From JBGTIS01 sp041745535 (GTDB lineage Bacteria; Bacteroidota; Bacteroidia; Cytophagales; Cyclobacteriaceae): a DNA stretch of 54,101 bases. Location of the stretch: assembly GCA_041745535.1 (NCBI GenBank), contig JBGTIS010000041.1:1-54101 (forward strand). Direction: 5' to 3'. A program made the position numbers and the translations under genes. Shown one piece after another: positions 43,326 through 53,709 of this stretch; within the stretch, counting starts at the first letter, position 1, and the number at the start of each line of letters is the position of its first letter. The notes under the pieces were generated by a model. That model was not told the DNA's origin. It ran no database searches and was given only the letters and a program-made list of their open reading frames with translations.

Positions 43326-44366
43326 ATGAAATCAGAAAAAATTTTCAGTGTTAAAGAATTAATCCAGGATGAACATTTCATTCAATGGGTAAAGACCAGT
43401 GGAGCGGCTGAATCAGATAACTACTGGAAAACCTACCTTAAAGAAAATCCTGATCAGGAAAATAATGTAAATATCGCCGCGCGATTTATTAAGACAGTTA
43501 AATTAGACAAGGAATATTTTTTACCACAGGATGAGTTGGATAAGATTAAGATTAATATCCAATTCAGAAAAATTCAAAAAGCAACCCACACTGTTAAAAG
43601 CAATAACAGATTCATATTCTGGAGCGTGGCTGCCGGTTTGCTTTTACTACTCACTTTTTATACAGGCTATAGTTATTGGATGCGCCAGCATGCTGTGTTA
43701 AGCGCATCAAATACTCCCTCTATCATAGAAAAACGCACGGAGTACGGGCAGAAGCTTACCATCAGTTTACCGGATGGCACCCTGGTAAAAATGAATGCTG
43801 GCAGTTCGATATCTTATCCTGCTGAATTTTCCGATAATCAGAGAGAGGCGCGTTTTTCAGGCGAAGGATTTTTTCAGGTGAAAAAGGATAGTAAAAAGCC
43901 TTTTCTCATTGAATCAGAAGGGGTTTTCACAAAGGTGTTAGGTACTTCTTTTAACCTTCGGTCCTATGCCGGTGAGGACAAAATAAATGTGGCGGTAGTA
44001 ACCGGAAAGGTTAAAATGTACCAGATTGCCGATTCAGGTGTATTGCTGTTACCGAATGAAATGGGAGTTTTTACCAAAACAAAAAAACAAATCACCAGGC
44101 ATTTTTATAATTCCGATGAGGTATTGGCATGGAAAGAGGGTACCTTGAACTTCAATAAAACTGAATTACCCAAAGTACTGGAAGAACTTGAAAAATGGTA
44201 TAGCGTAACGTTCGTAGTTGACGAAAACGTGCGCTTAAGTGGCGACTTTTCAGGAAAATTCCAAAATTCAAACCTGGAGAATGTACTGGAAGGCATGCGG
44301 TTTACCGCTATCAACAAGTTTCAGTATAAAATTGAAAATAAAAAAGTTTACCTAAAACCTGAATAA
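43326..44366 (+). CDS. FecR family anti-sigma regulator with DUF4974 domain
   Basis: The 346-residue product has a cytoplasmic N-terminus, one membrane span at about residues 95-118 and a periplasmic FecR domain (about 135-235). That domain includes LTISLPDGTLVKMNAGSSIS and FLIESEGVFTKVLGTSFNL. The C-terminal DUF4974 domain (about 272-343) follows. FecR proteins hold or activate their sigma factor in response to the STN domain of an outer-membrane transporter. The adjacent sigma and STN-SusC genes are the expected partners. Confidence 0.94.
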   Translation: MKSEKIFSVKELIQDEHFIQWVKTSGAAESDNYWKTYLKENPDQENNVNIAARFIKTVKLDKEYFLPQDELDKIKINIQFRKIQKATHTVKSNNRFIFWSVAAGLLLLLTFYTGYSYWMRQHAVLSASNTPSIIEKRTEYGQKLTISLPDGTLVKMNAGSSISYPAEFSDNQREARFSGEGFFQVKKDSKKPFLIESEGVFTKVLGTSFNLRSYAGEDKINVAVVTGKVKMYQIADSGVLLLPNEMGVFTKTKKQITRHFYNSDEVLAWKEGTLNFNKTELPKVLEELEKWYSVTFVVDENVRLSGDFSGKFQNSNLENVLEGMRFTAINKFQYKIENKKVYLKPE

Positions 44367-44522
44367 CTATGAGAATAAACAATCTGACCATCTATTTTGA
44401 TTCAAGCTAAAGCCAGGCATACACCTGGCCTTAAACCAGATAATTCCAACATACTAAGGTCCAAGGTATCATGCTGGAAGCTGTCTTGGTGTTCTGTACA
44501 ACCTAAAACAACTATTAAAATT

Positions 44523-47500
44523 ATGAAAAAATATTTACTCAGTAAAATATTATTGATGTCCAGGTTATTCGTATATGGTTTTTTGTTGCAAGCCTTGTTT
44601 ATCACGCTCCTCAAAGCTGAAGATGCCAACGCCCAATGGAAAAGCATCTATGAAATTTATGTTTCCATTGATGTAACTGATGAGAATTACTCTCATGTGT
44701 TTTCTGAATTAGAGAAACAATCCAACATCAATTTTACCTACAACCGAAAAAGCTTATCTAAAAAAGCAATTACCGTTACCGCCTATAACCAGTCGTTAGG
44801 CACCGTACTGGAAAACATTTCTCTGAACTCCGATTTTATGTTTAAAAGGATAAATGGAAATATCCACGTCAATAAAAAGCCTGATTCGTTTAAAAGTGAG
44901 ACCGAATTTGTAATTGAAGCGAATGTGTCAGGAACTGTTACCGATGAAACAGGAAGTATTATCCCAGGGGTTTCTATTGTAGAGAAAGGCACCACCAATG
45001 GTACCGTTACCGATATTGATGGTAAGTACTCGTTGAATGTTGCCGAAGAAGCGGTGCTGATCTTTAGTTTTGTGGGCTACCTTACCCAGGAAGTTCCGTT
45101 GAATGGCAGGAGCCAGATTGACATTTCTCTGGCTCCGGATATCGCTACCTTGCAAGAGGTGGTAGTGGTGGGATACGGTACGCAGAAAAAAGCCAATCTC
45201 ACCGGTTCGGTATCCAGTGTAGGCGAAAAAGAAATCGCCAATCGGCCCATCACCAGTGCGGCTACTGCCCTGCAGGGCACCGTATCGGGTGTATACATTA
45301 ATCAGAATTCGGGACAGGCAGGCAGAGACAATGTGCAGATTAATATCAGGGGTATTGGTACTTTAAATAATTCCGATCCTCTGGTACTGGTAGACGGCAT
45401 CGAGGCACCATTGAATAACATCAATCCGGATGACATAGAAAGTGTAACCGTATTGAAAGATGCTGCCTCCGCTGCCATTTACGGTTCCCGGGCTGCCAAT
45501 GGAGTGGTGTTGGTAACCACAAAAAGAGGAAGCCGGGGCGATCGTGTTACCTTCGACTACAATGGGTATATGGGAAGTTCAGAAGCCATTCGTTTGCCTG
45601 AAATGGTTACCAATTCGGTGCAGTTTGCCGAACTATGGAACGAAGGGCTTACCAACTTCGGTAATCCGGTGAAGTATTCCGACGCTGAAATTGAAGGTTT
45701 CCGGCAAAGGAATATCAATACCGACTGGATTGACTTGGTTTTCAGGAAAGGCCCCATTCAACAGCATAACTTCAGTGTTGCTGGCGGGTCAGAGAAAACC
45801 AACTTCCGGTATTCGCTGGGGTATCTGGATCAGGATGGTACCATACCGGCATCCAATTTCAAACGTTTTAATACCAGGTTTAACCTGGATACATACGTGA
45901 ACGACAAGGTCCGCATCGGAACCAGTATTTCATTAACCAGGGGCGATATTCATGCGCCAGGGGGCAATGTGCTGGGCGATGGCAATGTGGCAGGACTTGC
46001 CATACAGGGGCTTCCCTTCAACGTGCCTTACGATGATCAGGGGCGATTTGCTTCTCCTTTAGGATTGGCCGGTCGTGCTAATCCTATGGCCATTGCAGCT
46101 TCCCGCGAATACCGGGAACTGACGCACGATGTGCTGGGCAGCACCTATATTAATTATGAGATCATCAGCGGACTGAATGTAAAAGGAACAGCAGCTATCA
46201 ATTACAGAACTGCCAATGAGGCCACCTTTGATAACCTGATTGAAATCTATGATATTCTTACAGGCGATGCCACACAAATTGCCCCGGTAAGGGGCAGAAG
46301 TCGGTATGCCAGTCAGGCGCTTAATGTGACTACCTGGTTACAGGCTTCCTATGAAAAAAGTTTTGGCCTGCACAATTTCAATGTTTTGGTTGGTTTCAAC
46401 CAAGAGGAAAGTAACAGTGATGAGTTCAGAACTTCCAGGAACGGACAAATATCCAATTCGGTGAAAACCCTGTCCTCCGGCGACGCTTCCACAGCCACCA
46501 ACGATGAAAATGGCACAACATGGGCATTACAGTCTTACTTTGGCCGCCTGAACTACAATTTTCAGGAGAAATACTTGTTTGAAGCAAATTTAAGGTATGA
46601 TGGCACTTCCAGGTTTTTAAATGACAAATGGGGCGCTTTTCCTTCTTTTTCTGCTGGATGGGTTCTTTCTGAAGAAGGTTTCTTAAACGATATTTCTGCG
46701 GTAGATTTTCTGAAACTGCGGGCATCGTGGGGCAAGCTGGGTAATCAGAATATCGGAGATTTCCGATTTGCCAGAAGCCTCTCGCTCACCCAGGCGTATT
46801 CGTTTGGCGGCACCCTGGTACCTGGCGCAGCCATTACCAATCTGGGTAATCCTGACCTTACCTGGGAATCAACCACCATGAGCGATATCGGACTGAACCT
46901 GGGGCTATTTAACTCAAAAATAGAACTCGAAGCGGATTATTTTATCAGAAATACCGCAGGCATCCTTTACGATCTTCCTTCAGAAATTACCACGGGTTTT
47001 AGTTCTCAAATTTCCAACGCGGCGGAAGTCAAGAATGAAGGCTGGGAACTGGCGCTTAATTATAACGATAATTTCGGCGACCTGAATGTATCGGTAGGTG
47101 GCAATGTAACCCATGTGGAAAGTATTGTGGAAGAACTTAACCCCAACATTCCCAATGACGGTTCCGACCGGTCTATCAGTGGACGCACCATTATTGAACC
47201 CGGCTCGCCCATCAATAGTTATTTCGGATACCAGTCGCTGGGCCTTTTCAGAACCCAGGAAGAATTTGACAATGCCCCTGACCATTCCGGATTAGATCCT
47301 AATTATGGCGTGGGAGATGTAAGACTGGCCGATATCAGTGGTCCTGAAGGTGTTCCCGATGGCATTATTACTTCTGACGACCGGGTGGTAATTGGCCACC
47401 AAAACCCAATATGGTCGTATGGCTTTAATTTAAAGCTGGCATTCAAGGGTATTGATCTGCTGGCCCTGTTTCAGGGAGCCGGAGATTTTAATGGATACTC

Positions 47501-47885
47501 CAGCGAAGAACTGGCCGCACCTTTCTTTAACACATCCGGTTTGCAGGCCAGGTGGGCTGACCGGTGGACGCCCGAAAATCCTGATGGTTCCATGCCCCGG
47601 CTGTACGTTTCAACAGGCCCCAGCAACAGTACCAACAACACCTTCTGGATGTATGACAGAAGCTACTTAAGGATGAAAAATCTGCAAATAGGGTATACAC
47701 TTCCACAAAGTATTATAGGGAACACCTTTATTCAAAGTCTCAGAATATATGCCAATGGAAGCAACCTGTTTACCGTCACAGATTTTCCTTACCTGGATCC
47801 TGAGAGACCTCCGGGCGCGGATCGGGGCACCAACTCTTATCCTAATTTAAGAATCATTTCCGCTGGGTTGAATATTAGATTTTAA
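44523..47885 (+). CDS. SusC/RagA-family TonB-linked outer-membrane transporter with STN domain
   Basis: I chose the ATG at 44523 (1120 residues, MKKYLLSKILLMSRLFVYGF) because it begins the signal peptide; an earlier in-frame start adds 42 unconserved residues. After the signal come an STN domain (about 50-115), a carboxypeptidase-like regulatory domain (from GTVTDETGSIIPGVSIVEKG) and the TonB-box-like EVVVVGYGTQKK. The plug follows (VLVDGIEAPLNNINPDDIES, then AASAAIYGSRAANGVVLVTT), and a long barrel ends in Phe. The STN domain fits signalling to the upstream FecR. The partner SusD is 18 bases downstream. Confidence 0.96.
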   Translation: MKKYLLSKILLMSRLFVYGFLLQALFITLLKAEDANAQWKSIYEIYVSIDVTDENYSHVFSELEKQSNINFTYNRKSLSKKAITVTAYNQSLGTVLENISLNSDFMFKRINGNIHVNKKPDSFKSETEFVIEANVSGTVTDETGSIIPGVSIVEKGTTNGTVTDIDGKYSLNVAEEAVLIFSFVGYLTQEVPLNGRSQIDISLAPDIATLQEVVVVGYGTQKKANLTGSVSSVGEKEIANRPITSAATALQGTVSGVYINQNSGQAGRDNVQINIRGIGTLNNSDPLVLVDGIEAPLNNINPDDIESVTVLKDAASAAIYGSRAANGVVLVTTKRGSRGDRVTFDYNGYMGSSEAIRLPEMVTNSVQFAELWNEGLTNFGNPVKYSDAEIEGFRQRNINTDWIDLVFRKGPIQQHNFSVAGGSEKTNFRYSLGYLDQDGTIPASNFKRFNTRFNLDTYVNDKVRIGTSISLTRGDIHAPGGNVLGDGNVAGLAIQGLPFNVPYDDQGRFASPLGLAGRANPMAIAASREYRELTHDVLGSTYINYEIISGLNVKGTAAINYRTANEATFDNLIEIYDILTGDATQIAPVRGRSRYASQALNVTTWLQASYEKSFGLHNFNVLVGFNQEESNSDEFRTSRNGQISNSVKTLSSGDASTATNDENGTTWALQSYFGRLNYNFQEKYLFEANLRYDGTSRFLNDKWGAFPSFSAGWVLSEEGFLNDISAVDFLKLRASWGKLGNQNIGDFRFARSLSLTQAYSFGGTLVPGAAITNLGNPDLTWESTTMSDIGLNLGLFNSKIELEADYFIRNTAGILYDLPSEITTGFSSQISNAAEVKNEGWELALNYNDNFGDLNVSVGGNVTHVESIVEELNPNIPNDGSDRSISGRTIIEPGSPINSYFGYQSLGLFRTQEEFDNAPDHSGLDPNYGVGDVRLADISGPEGVPDGIITSDDRVVIGHQNPIWSYGFNLKLAFKGIDLLALFQGAGDFNGYSSEELAAPFFNTSGLQARWADRWTPENPDGSMPRLYVSTGPSNSTNNTFWMYDRSYLRMKNLQIGYTLPQSIIGNTFIQSLRIYANGSNLFTVTDFPYLDPERPPGADRGTNSYPNLRIISAGLNIRF

Positions 47886-47903
47886 AAAATAAAAGAAGGA
47901 ATC

Positions 47904-49475
47904 ATGAAAGATAAAATTTATTTATTGGGGCTGTGCGTTTTTCTGATGCTATTATCAGTAAGATGTAACGATGATGTTTTAAATAAAAATCCAATAGGAT
48001 CTGCTTCGGCAGAAGGATTTTTCCAGACAGAAGAAGATATTATTATAGGGATCAATGGCGTGTATTCCATCTTTCAGGGCGACATATGGGGAGGCGCCTT
48101 TGTGCATGTGCAACCTCACTTCGATGCCGCTACGGACAATGCCGTACTCTGCTGTGACTGGGAATATGGTTTTACAGCCATTGCCAGGGGCACCATGAGC
48201 CCTACCACAGGCAGTATGGTTGCCTGGAAATACACCTATGGTTATCAGGCGTTGGCCAGAATCAATAATATGATACAAATTATTGAATCTAATACGGTGA
48301 GTGATCTGTCAGCAGAAAGTGCTGCCAAATGGCTGGGTGAATTACGGTTCTTAAGAGGTTTCGTCTATTCAGATATGGTAGATGTGTATGGGGGCGTGCC
48401 TATTGTTACAACCCCTTTGTCCAACGAAGAAGCGGTAAAACTTACCCGGAATACCAAGGAAGAAGTGATCCAGCTCATTATAGATGACCTGGACTTTGCT
48501 GCCAGCAACCTGGATTATGTACCTAATAACGGGCAAATTGGCCGACCTACCAAACAGGCTGCCCAGGCGCTTAAGGGTAAAGTTTTGTTGTACAATAACC
48601 AGTGGGCGGAAGCAGCAGCGGCGTTTAAGCAGGTTATTGACGCTGAAGGGGCTGAGATCGCCCTGGATGAAGATTATGAAGGATTATTCCGGGGTACTAA
48701 TGAAGACAGCAAGGAAATATTTTTCAGTATCCAATACCTGACTGATGCCGGTGGAGAAGGCAGCTTTCTGCAGGTACATTATGCACCGGGCACCGGCGAA
48801 CCGGGTAACGGCTGGGGATCATTCACGTACACAAAAGATTTGGTGGATGACTACTATATGACTGATGGCCTCCCCATAAGCAGTTCACCCTTATATAATC
48901 CGGATGATGTGCTCACCAATCGGGACCCTCGTTTGCGCATGACGTTTTTCTTCCCCGGCGACACGTACAGGGGTAAAGTACTGGAAAACCCGGAGGATTT
49001 TACCGTGAACGGTAGTGAGGTAACCAGCCCCGAAGCTTTTGTGATGAGAAGCCGGAAATGGGTATCGGAAACCGGAAATACAGCTACGGACAACAGCCCG
49101 GTAGATTTGATACTTTTACGCTACGCCGATGTATTGCTGATGTATGCGGAAGCACAGAATGAGGCCGTTGGACCTGACGCTTCTGTTTATTCAGCAGTGA
49201 ATAAGGTAAGAAGCCGGGCAGGTATGCCAGACTTCCCGGCAGGGCTTAGCCAGGATGAAATGAGGGCCGAAATCAGGCATGAAAGAAGAGTTGAATTTGC
49301 CATGGAAGGCACCCGGTATTTCGACCTGCTCCGATGGCGCACTGCTGAAACGGTGATCCCTTCTGTGCCTGCACTGGAAAACAGACAGTTTGATCCTTCA
49401 AAAAATTATCTGTGGCCTATTCCGCAATCTGTAGTAGATGGTGATTCGGATATCGAGCAGAATCCAGGCTATTAG
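47904..49475 (+). CDS. SusD/RagB-family surface glycan-binding lipoprotein
   Basis: The 523-residue product has a lipoprotein signal with Cys at 21 (LLSVRC), then NDDVLNKNPIGSASAEGFF typical of SusD N-termini. Conserved blocks include ELRFLRGFVYSDMVDVYGGV, a TPR-like core, and the C-terminal RHERRVEFAMEGTRYFDLLR and NYLWPIPQSV. SusD caps the SusC barrel and captures ligand at the cell surface. It is co-directional with, and 18 bases from, susC. Confidence 0.96.
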   Translation: MKDKIYLLGLCVFLMLLSVRCNDDVLNKNPIGSASAEGFFQTEEDIIIGINGVYSIFQGDIWGGAFVHVQPHFDAATDNAVLCCDWEYGFTAIARGTMSPTTGSMVAWKYTYGYQALARINNMIQIIESNTVSDLSAESAAKWLGELRFLRGFVYSDMVDVYGGVPIVTTPLSNEEAVKLTRNTKEEVIQLIIDDLDFAASNLDYVPNNGQIGRPTKQAAQALKGKVLLYNNQWAEAAAAFKQVIDAEGAEIALDEDYEGLFRGTNEDSKEIFFSIQYLTDAGGEGSFLQVHYAPGTGEPGNGWGSFTYTKDLVDDYYMTDGLPISSSPLYNPDDVLTNRDPRLRMTFFFPGDTYRGKVLENPEDFTVNGSEVTSPEAFVMRSRKWVSETGNTATDNSPVDLILLRYADVLLMYAEAQNEAVGPDASVYSAVNKVRSRAGMPDFPAGLSQDEMRAEIRHERRVEFAMEGTRYFDLLRWRTAETVIPSVPALENRQFDPSKNYLWPIPQSVVDGDSDIEQNPGY

Positions 49476-49498
49476 CCACTATATTCAGAAAGGGACGC

Positions 49499-49526
49499 TG
49501 CAGGTATACACTTATCTGCAACATTC
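49499..49526 (+). terminator. Possible attenuator hairpin after the SusD gene
   Basis: TGCAGGTA (49499-49506) pairs with TATCTGCA (49513-49520) over 8 bp (one G-U) with a 6-base loop. A TTTTTT-containing pyrimidine run begins seven bases later. The U-run is offset more than usual, so termination would be weak. It could raise SusCD levels over the three downstream genes. Confidence 0.35.
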
Positions 49527-49569
49527 CTTTTTTCTCTTTTAAAGCTGTTGTTAACGCCAAGTGAATTGC

Positions 49570-51489
49570 ATGAGAAGGGTTGTTTTAATTTTGTTTTTTG
49601 TACTGCTTTCATCGGGCTTATATGCCCAGAGCCTGTTTACAGACGTAACGGAAGAAGCAGGTATTGACCATTACTTTCAGGTTTTCCAGGGTACTTTCGG
49701 CGGTGGTGCCGCGGTGCTGGATTTTAATAACGATGGCCATGAAGACGTGTTTATCACGGGAGGCAGCGGCAAAAATGCCCTGTATAAAAACAATGGTGGT
49801 GGCCCGGATGCATATCCCTCGTTCTCCAATGTAATTGATGAGGCTGGTTTTTCAGATTTAGATACCGTAGTTACACAAGGAGCTGTTTGCGCCGATGTGA
49901 ACAAAGATGGGTATACCGATATTTTTATTACTACCATTGCTTCTGTGAATAATAATACATTTACCGCGGCAGCCAATTTCCTTTTCATCAATAATGGCAA
50001 TGGCACATTTACCAATAAAACAAAAAGCTACGGACTGAATGATATTACTTTTTCCACTGGCGCAGCCTTTGGCGATGTGAACCAGGATGGATTTCCAGAC
50101 CTGTTTGTTGGGAATTACTTCAATAAATTTAAAGGACGGCTGGATGATTACAGCGGCGTACTTACCGAAGGCGAACAGGCTCCCGCTGCTGATCTGCTGT
50201 ATATCAACAATAATGGTGGCAGCTTTGTTGAAGTCAGCGAATTGTATGGCATCACCCATACCGGATTGGGTTTTGGGGGCGTATTTACCGATTATGATAA
50301 TGACGGAGATCTTGACCTGATGGTGATCAATGATTTTGGAAACCGGGCTACGCCTAATCTTTTATACAGAAATGAATATCCTGAAAAAACTTTTATAGAG
50401 GTAAGCACAGCCATGGGCTTCGACCTTGGCATCAATGCCATGGGCGTAGCCATTGGCGATTATAACCTGGATGGCTGGATGGATTATTTTATCTCAAACA
50501 TCTCATCTAGTCCGTTTTTAGAAAACCAGGGCCAGAATAGCGCTCCCTTTCTTGAGAAAACCAGGCAATTGGGCACTTCTTATCCTATTCTCCATACGGC
50601 CCAGGGACAAGGCGTACCAGGAATTAGTTGGGGAGTCAATTTTTTTGATTATGATAATGACATGGACCCTGATCTATATATTACCAATGGTTGCCTCAAT
50701 CCCAGCATTTTACCTAATCCCAATCTGCTCTTAGAAAATATCAACGGGCAATTTGTATTAAATGGCCCGGCTTCCGGACTTTCTGATCCTTCCATTGGCA
50801 GAGGTTCCGTAACTTTTGATTATGACCATGACGGTGACCTGGACATACTGGTAGTGAATCAGTCGCAGTATCAGGACCCCGGGTATGTGGTAGAAACAAA
50901 AAGTGTCCGGTTATTCCGAAATGAGACTACCGGCAATAACTGGCTGCAGGTAAAGCTGGTGGGGCAGTCTGCCGATAAAAACGGAATCGGATCGCGGGTG
51001 GAAGTATACGTGAATGGCCATCAACTTATCAGAGAAATTGATGGCGGTTCCAGCCACGAATCGCAAAACAGCACCATTGCCCATTTTGGTTTGGCCCAAA
51101 GCACAAAAGCTGATTCCCTAATTGTGCGCTGGATGGGAGGGCCGACACAAACGCTTTATGATGTGGAAGCCAATCAGCTTGTTGAAGTAACTGAGGCCAT
51201 TGTAACCGGTGTAGATGATCCTTTGTTATTATCGTCGGTAAACCTTTATCCTAATCCCATTCATAGCTATCTTAAGATAAATATGGGAAGTTTGCCTGTT
51301 GCTGAGGCTGTCCATCTTGAGGTGTATAGTTTTAATGGTCAGTTGGTAGACCAAATAATGGTAAACAGGGCGGATATTAAAGATAAAACCCTGCTTTGGA
51401 ATGTGCCCCATTCATTGCATCCAGGGATGTACATCATGAAAATATCTGCTGGAACTAAGGTTGTATTAAGGAAATTTATGAAAGAGTAA
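49570..51489 (+). CDS. Secreted FG-GAP/ASPIC-UnbV (CRTAC1-like) protein with T9SS sorting domain
   Basis: From the ATG at 49570 (639 residues; a GTG three codons earlier is possible) the product has a signal peptide ending near SGLYAQ. Seven calcium-loop repeats of FG-GAP/VCBS type follow, such as DFNNDGHED (from residue 51), DVNKDGYTD, DVNQDGFPD, DYDNDGDLD and DYDHDGDLD. An ASPIC/UnbV domain (NNWLQVKLVG ... GSRVEVYVNG) comes next at about 453-535. The last 80 residues form a T9SS C-terminal domain (NLYPNPIHSYLKINMG ... GMYIMKIS). It is probably a surface-exposed or released adhesive beta-propeller; its ligand is unknown. Confidence 0.92.
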   Translation: MRRVVLILFFVLLSSGLYAQSLFTDVTEEAGIDHYFQVFQGTFGGGAAVLDFNNDGHEDVFITGGSGKNALYKNNGGGPDAYPSFSNVIDEAGFSDLDTVVTQGAVCADVNKDGYTDIFITTIASVNNNTFTAAANFLFINNGNGTFTNKTKSYGLNDITFSTGAAFGDVNQDGFPDLFVGNYFNKFKGRLDDYSGVLTEGEQAPAADLLYINNNGGSFVEVSELYGITHTGLGFGGVFTDYDNDGDLDLMVINDFGNRATPNLLYRNEYPEKTFIEVSTAMGFDLGINAMGVAIGDYNLDGWMDYFISNISSSPFLENQGQNSAPFLEKTRQLGTSYPILHTAQGQGVPGISWGVNFFDYDNDMDPDLYITNGCLNPSILPNPNLLLENINGQFVLNGPASGLSDPSIGRGSVTFDYDHDGDLDILVVNQSQYQDPGYVVETKSVRLFRNETTGNNWLQVKLVGQSADKNGIGSRVEVYVNGHQLIREIDGGSSHESQNSTIAHFGLAQSTKADSLIVRWMGGPTQTLYDVEANQLVEVTEAIVTGVDDPLLLSSVNLYPNPIHSYLKINMGSLPVAEAVHLEVYSFNGQLVDQIMVNRADIKDKTLLWNVPHSLHPGMYIMKISAGTKVVLRKFMKE

Positions 51490-51501
51490 AACAACGATTG
51501 T

Positions 51502-53694
51502 ATGAAAAAAAGATATTTACTGCTGATAGGCCTGCTTATGATCAGTACTTTTTCTTTTGCCCAGCATTCCGTAGCCCGCCTTTGGAATGAAGTACTGTTG
51601 GAGGCTATCAGAAACGACTATGCAAGACCTACGGTACACGCGCGAAATTTATTTCATACCGCTGCGGCGATGTATGATGCCTGGGCGGCTTACGATCCTT
51701 CGGTTTCTACCTATTTTTTGGGTAAGCAACATGGGGATTATTTGTTTTCATTTAACGGAGTACCTGTACCCGATAATATTAAGATGGCTCGGCAGGAAGC
51801 CATTAGCTATGCCTGTTACCAGTTGCTCAAATTCAGGTTTCGCAATAGTCCGGGGTGGGAAGCTACCTACCTGAATATTGAAAACCTGATGCAAACGCTG
51901 GGGTATGACCCGGGTTATACGAGCGAAGATTATACCACAGGAAAACCCGCGGCACTGGGCAATTATATAGCCGCCAGTATTATTGAATTCGGCTTGCAGG
52001 ATGGTGCCAATGAAGGCGCTGACTATCAAAATATTGACTACGTGTCGGCCAATACTCCTTTATCTTTAATGAAGCCGGGAAGTCAGGATATCGGTGATCC
52101 CAACCGGTGGCAACCTCTGGCCTTTGAAACATTTATCGATCAGTCCGGCAACGAAGTTCCGGGTGGGATACCTGCATTTCTGGGTGCGGAATGGGGCAAA
52201 GTAATACCCTTTTCCCTAAAAAACGAAGACCTTTCCATCTATCAGAAAGCCGGTATCGAGTACTGGGTGTATCACGATCCGGGCGATCCGTGCTATGTAA
52301 ATCCTGAAAGTAACGACATGTCGTATGACTATAAGTGGAACTTTAGTTTGGTAGCTAACTGGTCGGCTCATCTCGATCCCGCTGATGGCATACTGTGGGA
52401 TATTTCTCCAAACCACATCGGTAATTTAAATATCAATGAATTTCCCGGAACAATAGCTGGCCTCAGAGACTTTTACAACAAACTGGAAGGCGGCGACCCC
52501 AGCCAGGGATATGCCGTGAATCCGAAAACTAATCAGCCTTATGCGCCACAAATTGTACCCAGGGGCGATTACACCCGGGTGCTGGCAGAGTTTTGGGCAG
52601 ATGGGCCAGACTCGGAAACTCCGCCGGGACATTGGTTTACCATCCTGAACTATGTAAACGACCATCCGCTTTTAGAGAAAAAATTCCAGGGCGAAGGCGC
52701 GGTGTTAGACCCGCTGGAATGGGATATAAAAAGTTATTTCGTGCTGGGAGGTGCCATGCACGATGCGGCCATTACTGCCTGGAGCATCAAAGGGTATTAT
52801 GATTTTATCCGCCCCATTTCAGCCATCAGATACATGGCCGACAAAGGGCAGTCAACGGATGAAACCCTTCCCCATTATCATCCTGATGGAATGCCTTTGG
52901 CCGCGGGACTGGTTGAGCTTGTAAAAGCAAATGATCCTTTGGCAGGTACCAATGGCGAAAACGTGGGTAAGATCAAAGTGATGGCCTGGAAAGGACACAC
53001 CTATATTCAGGATACCACCGACGTGGCGGGCGTAGGCTGGATTCTGGCTGAAAACTGGTGGCCTTACCAAAGACCTTCTTTTGTAACCCCTCCTTTCGCC
53101 GGCTACGTTTCCGGTCATTCCACCTTTTCGAGGGCGGCAGCCAAAGTGCTTACGCTACTGACAGGTGACGCGTATTTCCCGGGGGGAATGAGTGAGTTTG
53201 TAGCGAAAAAGAATGAGTTCCTGGCTTTTGAAGAAGGTCCGAGCACCGATGTGGTACTGCAATGGGCCAGGTACAGCGATGCTTCCGATCAGTGTAGTTT
53301 ATCCAGAATCTGGGGCGGCATTCACCCGCCGGTGGATGATATTCCCGGCAGGCTGATTGGTGAAAAGATAGGCGAAGAAGCCTTCAGCCAGGCACGGCAA
53401 TACTTTGAAAACAGCGTGCTGGGCGTGGATGATTTTGTTGTGGCTGAAACAACGTCCGTATATCCAAACCCGATTAGTTCAGGCAATCAATTGCATATCA
53501 AATTACCGGCTGACCGGCAACATCTGTCTATCAGCATACGGTCAGTGAATGGGGTTCTGGTTTTTAAGGAAAAGGAGAAAGCCAGTAAAAACAATGAAGT
53601 TACTGTGGATATTCCTTCTCTGCGTGCAGGCGTGTATTTTATTTCAATTGAAAACGATTTAACCACTACTTCCCGCATATTACTGGTAGAATAA
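51502..53694 (+). CDS. Vanadium-dependent haloperoxidase-like (PAP2 superfamily) protein with T9SS sorting domain
   Basis: The 730-residue product has a signal peptide (MKKRYLLLIGLLMISTFSFA). All vanadate/phosphate-site motifs of the haloperoxidase/PAP2 fold are present: K430-x6-R437-P438, S537-G538-H539, and S601-R602-x5-H608-x3-D612. The C-terminal 80 residues are a T9SS domain (SVYPNPISSGNQLHIKLPAD ... GVYFISIE). Vanadate haloperoxidases oxidise halides with hydrogen peroxide; the same site can act as an acid phosphatase, so the reaction is not settled by sequence. The gene starts 12 bases after the FG-GAP gene. Confidence 0.88.
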   Translation: MKKRYLLLIGLLMISTFSFAQHSVARLWNEVLLEAIRNDYARPTVHARNLFHTAAAMYDAWAAYDPSVSTYFLGKQHGDYLFSFNGVPVPDNIKMARQEAISYACYQLLKFRFRNSPGWEATYLNIENLMQTLGYDPGYTSEDYTTGKPAALGNYIAASIIEFGLQDGANEGADYQNIDYVSANTPLSLMKPGSQDIGDPNRWQPLAFETFIDQSGNEVPGGIPAFLGAEWGKVIPFSLKNEDLSIYQKAGIEYWVYHDPGDPCYVNPESNDMSYDYKWNFSLVANWSAHLDPADGILWDISPNHIGNLNINEFPGTIAGLRDFYNKLEGGDPSQGYAVNPKTNQPYAPQIVPRGDYTRVLAEFWADGPDSETPPGHWFTILNYVNDHPLLEKKFQGEGAVLDPLEWDIKSYFVLGGAMHDAAITAWSIKGYYDFIRPISAIRYMADKGQSTDETLPHYHPDGMPLAAGLVELVKANDPLAGTNGENVGKIKVMAWKGHTYIQDTTDVAGVGWILAENWWPYQRPSFVTPPFAGYVSGHSTFSRAAAKVLTLLTGDAYFPGGMSEFVAKKNEFLAFEEGPSTDVVLQWARYSDASDQCSLSRIWGGIHPPVDDIPGRLIGEKIGEEAFSQARQYFENSVLGVDDFVVAETTSVYPNPISSGNQLHIKLPADRQHLSISIRSVNGVLVFKEKEKASKNNEVTVDIPSLRAGVYFISIENDLTTTSRILLVE

Positions 53695-53709
53695 TAAAGC
53701 ACAAACCTT

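Noticed and set aside
44397..44522. Forty-two-residue extension of SusC ahead of its signal peptide.
   Set aside because: It would bury the export signal and has no resemblance to SusC N-termini; ATG 44523 is a normal start.
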